Part shown: in pieces, positions 4,433 to 6,692 of the stretch
Layout: each line of letters opens with the position of its first letter
Position numbering within the stretch: the first letter of the stretch is position 1
Source of the DNA: Bacillota bacterium
Lineage (GTDB): Bacteria; Bacillota; Clostridia; Christensenellales; Aristaeellaceae
Direction: 5' to 3'
Assembly: GCA_023443705.1 (NCBI GenBank)
Contig: JAEZTD010000061.1
Coordinates: 1 to 6,692, forward strand
DNA: 6,692 nucleotides
The notes under the pieces: model-generated
The model's input: the letters and a program-made list of their open reading frames with translations, nothing else
Told to the model about the DNA's origin: nothing
The model's database searches: none
Program-made: the position numbers and the translations under genes

Positions 4433-6692
4433 ATGATCGACACCATCAGGAAGCGGGACGGCCGCGAGGTACCCTTCACGCCTGTCAAGATCACAGAGGC
4501 GATCATCAAGGCGTTTCAGGCCAGCGGCAGCGCAAAAACCGAAAAGACCGCACAGGAACTGACGATGCAGGTCGTCGCCGAGCTGGAGTCCAGCGAGAAC
4601 ATCGGCGTCCCCACCGTTGAGGAAGTGCAGGACATGGTGGAGCGCGTTCTGATTGAGAACGGCTTCGTCCGCACTGCCAAGAGCTACATCCTGTACCGGG
4701 CGGAGCGCTCCCGCGTGCGCGAAATGAACACGCGCCTGATGCGTATCTATGACGACATCACCTTTAAGCCCGCGCAGGATTCCGACATCAAGCGCGAAAA
4801 CGCCAACATCAACGGCGATACCGCGATGGGTGCGATGCTCAAGTACGGCACCGAGGGCGCGAAGCAGTTCAACACCCTGTTCGTGTTGAAGCCCGCGCAC
4901 TCCGCTGCCCATACCCAGGGCGACATCCACATCCACGACATGGACTTTCTGACGCTGACCACCACATGCTGTCAGATCGACCTCATCAAGCTGTTCACCG
5001 GCGGCTTCTCCACCGGCCACGGCGTACTTCGCGAGCCAAACGACATCTACTCCTACTCCGCCCTCGCCTGCATCGCGATTCAGGCCAACCAGAACGACCA
5101 GCACGGCGGACAGTCGGTGGTCAACTTTGACTATTCGATGGCTGAAGGCGTCAAAAAGACGTTCCGCAAGCGTTACCGCGACAATATGGTGCGGGCGCTG
5201 GAGCTGACCACGAACGCTTCAGAGGCGCAAGCCTTCGTCCGCGCGTACTTTGACGAGCTGAAGGCCCGAAACCTCATGCCCACGCTGGTTGAAAACCCGG
5301 AATTTACAGCGGCCGAGTACGAGGTCCTTTCCGAAAAGGGCATGAGCGACGAGGACATCCGGCGGGTGCAGGCGTTCTCCCAGCAGAAGGCATTTGAGGA
5401 GACCGATCGCGCCACCTTCCAGGCGATGGAGGCGCTGATCCACAACCTCAACACCATGAATTCCCGCGCAGGCGCGCAGGTGCCCTTCTCGTCCATCAAC
5501 TATGGTATGGACACCTCACCCGAAGGGCGTCTGGTGATGCGAAACCTCCTGTACTCTACCGAGGAAGGACTCGGCGGCGGCGAAACGCCGATCTTCCCTA
5601 TCCAGATCTTCCGTGTCAAGGAAGGCGTGAACTTCAACCCCGGCGACCCCAACTACGACCTCTTCAAGCTGGCCTGCCGCGTTTCGGCCAAGCGGCTGTT
5701 CCCGAATTTTTCCTTCCAGGACGCGCCCTTTAACCTTCAGTACTACGTGCCCGGAAGACCCGAAACCGAAATCTCCTACATGGGCTGCCGTACCCGCGTA
5801 ATCGGCAACGTCTTTGACAAGAGCAAGGAGATTTCCAACGGTCGGGGCAACCTGAGCTTTACCTCGATCAACCTGCCGCGCCTCGCCATCAAGGCCAACC
5901 ACAACGTGGAGCAGTTCTTCTCCGAGCTTGACCGGACGATCGATCTCGTGGTTGAGCAGCTGATTGAGCGCTTTGAAATCCAGGCCGGGAAAAAGGTGCG
6001 CAATTTCCCGTTCCTGATGGGCCAGGGCGTGTGGCTTGACAGCGAAAAGTTGGAATGGAACGATGAAATTCGCGAGGTTCTGAAGCACGGTACGCTGTCG
6101 ATCGGCTTCATCGGCCTTGCCGAAACCCTGAAGGCGCTGATCGGGCAGCATCACGGCGAGAGCCAGCAGGCGCAGAACTTGGGCCTTGAGATCATCGGCC
6201 ACATGCGCACCCGCTGCGACGAATACAGCCAGAAGACCGGCATGAACGTCACCCTCCTCGCCACGCCCGCTGAAGGCCTTTCCGGCCGCTTTGTGCGGCT
6301 GGACCGCGAGCGCTACGGCGTGATCGAGGGCGTTACCGACCGGGATTACTACACCAACAGCTTCCACATCCCGGTCTATTTCCCGATCGGCGCGGTGGAG
6401 AAGATCCAGCTGGAAGCCCCCTACCACGCGATGACCAACGCCGGGCACATCTCCTATGTGGAACTGGACGGCGACACCGCCCAAAACCTCGAGGCCTTTG
6501 AGAAGATCGTCCGGCTCATGAAGGAGAGCGGGATGGGATACGGCTCGATCAACCACCCAGTCGACCGCGATCCGATCTGCGGCTACAACGGCGTCATCGG
6601 CGATACCTGCCCCATGTGCGGCCGCTCCGAGGAAGCGCACAAATTCGAGCGCATTCGCCGCATCACCGGGTATCTGGTGGGCACGCTGGACC
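4433..6692 (+). CDS. nrdD: Anaerobic (class III) ribonucleoside-triphosphate reductase NrdD, 3' end cut by window
   Basis: Open from ATG 4433 (GGAGG at 4420-4424, 8-nt spacing) to the right edge: 753 codons with no stop, so only the last few residues are missing. NrdD reduces ribonucleoside triphosphates to dNTPs anaerobically with a glycyl radical made by the SAM enzyme NrdG, usually encoded just downstream (not in view). Residues about 3-95 are one ATP-cone allosteric domain (IRKRDGREVPFTPVKITEAI). The catalytic barrel includes HIHD (166-169), a Cys pair C179-C180 in TTTCCQIDL, and MGCRT with C452, placed like the thiyl-radical cysteine of known NrdDs. A zinc site near the end shows C716, C726 and C729. 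The radical motif RRITGYLVGT places the glycyl radical at Gly746. All expected domains are intact. It is divergently transcribed from thyX, joining two steps of DNA precursor supply. Confidence 0.96.
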   Translation, partial: MIDTIRKRDGREVPFTPVKITEAIIKAFQASGSAKTEKTAQELTMQVVAELESSENIGVPTVEEVQDMVERVLIENGFVRTAKSYILYRAERSRVREMNTRLMRIYDDITFKPAQDSDIKRENANINGDTAMGAMLKYGTEGAKQFNTLFVLKPAHSAAHTQGDIHIHDMDFLTLTTTCCQIDLIKLFTGGFSTGHGVLREPNDIYSYSALACIAIQANQNDQHGGQSVVNFDYSMAEGVKKTFRKRYRDNMVRALELTTNASEAQAFVRAYFDELKARNLMPTLVENPEFTAAEYEVLSEKGMSDEDIRRVQAFSQQKAFEETDRATFQAMEALIHNLNTMNSRAGAQVPFSSINYGMDTSPEGRLVMRNLLYSTEEGLGGGETPIFPIQIFRVKEGVNFNPGDPNYDLFKLACRVSAKRLFPNFSFQDAPFNLQYYVPGRPETEISYMGCRTRVIGNVFDKSKEISNGRGNLSFTSINLPRLAIKANHNVEQFFSELDRTIDLVVEQLIERFEIQAGKKVRNFPFLMGQGVWLDSEKLEWNDEIREVLKHGTLSIGFIGLAETLKALIGQHHGESQQAQNLGLEIIGHMRTRCDEYSQKTGMNVTLLATPAEGLSGRFVRLDRERYGVIEGVTDRDYYTNSFHIPVYFPIGAVEKIQLEAPYHAMTNAGHISYVELDGDTAQNLEAFEKIVRLMKESGMGYGSINHPVDRDPICGYNGVIGDTCPMCGRSEEAHKFERIRRITGYLVGTLD

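Noticed and set aside
4412..6640. Minus-strand open frames (230 and 374 codons) opposite nrdD
   Set aside because: The plus frame is uninterrupted and carries every NrdD motif through the glycyl radical site; the antisense frames are shadows.

Overview
The window (about 6.7 kb, GC-rich) looks like chromosome from an anaerobic, high-GC member of the Clostridia, of the Oscillospiraceae/Ruminococcaceae kind. The basis is a class III (oxygen-sensitive, glycyl-radical) ribonucleotide reductase, strong GGAGG ribosome binding sites, a PucR/CdaR-type regulator, an MsmX/UgpC-type sugar ABC ATPase and a ThyX-type thymidylate synthase. This is inference from gene content; no taxonomic marker is present.

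Layout. Positions 1-121 are the 3' end of an ABC transporter ATPase. A 378-bp gap (122-499) follows. It holds a nested inverted repeat overlapping a good sigma-A type promoter (194-222), a short intrinsic-terminator-like hairpin about 85 nt downstream of that promoter, a further hairpin, and a second TATAAT box close to the next gene. Then come two co-directional genes: a 356-aa PucR/CdaR-family regulator (500-1570) and, 40 bp later, a membrane-anchored S41 C-terminal processing peptidase (1611-2828). They are probably one operon, ending in a strong bidirectional terminator (2836-2871).

On the minus strand, 2892-4196 encodes a 434-aa protein with two ThyX-like halves (flavin-dependent thymidylate synthase). 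A 236-bp divergent intergenic region with a promoter facing each way separates it from nrdD (4433 to the right edge), whose promoter is a perfect TTGACA-17-TATAAT. The nrdD product is complete through its glycyl-radical glycine and lacks only its last few residues in this window.

The right half is a DNA-precursor module: NrdD makes deoxyribonucleotides anaerobically and ThyX makes dTMP from dUMP, from a shared control region with a possible NrdR box. The left half is a regulator plus a cell-envelope protease of unknown substrate. The least ordinary points are the tandem, asymmetrically degenerate ThyX and the structured leader of the regulator gene. I see no mobile element, CRISPR array, tRNA, rRNA or defence system.
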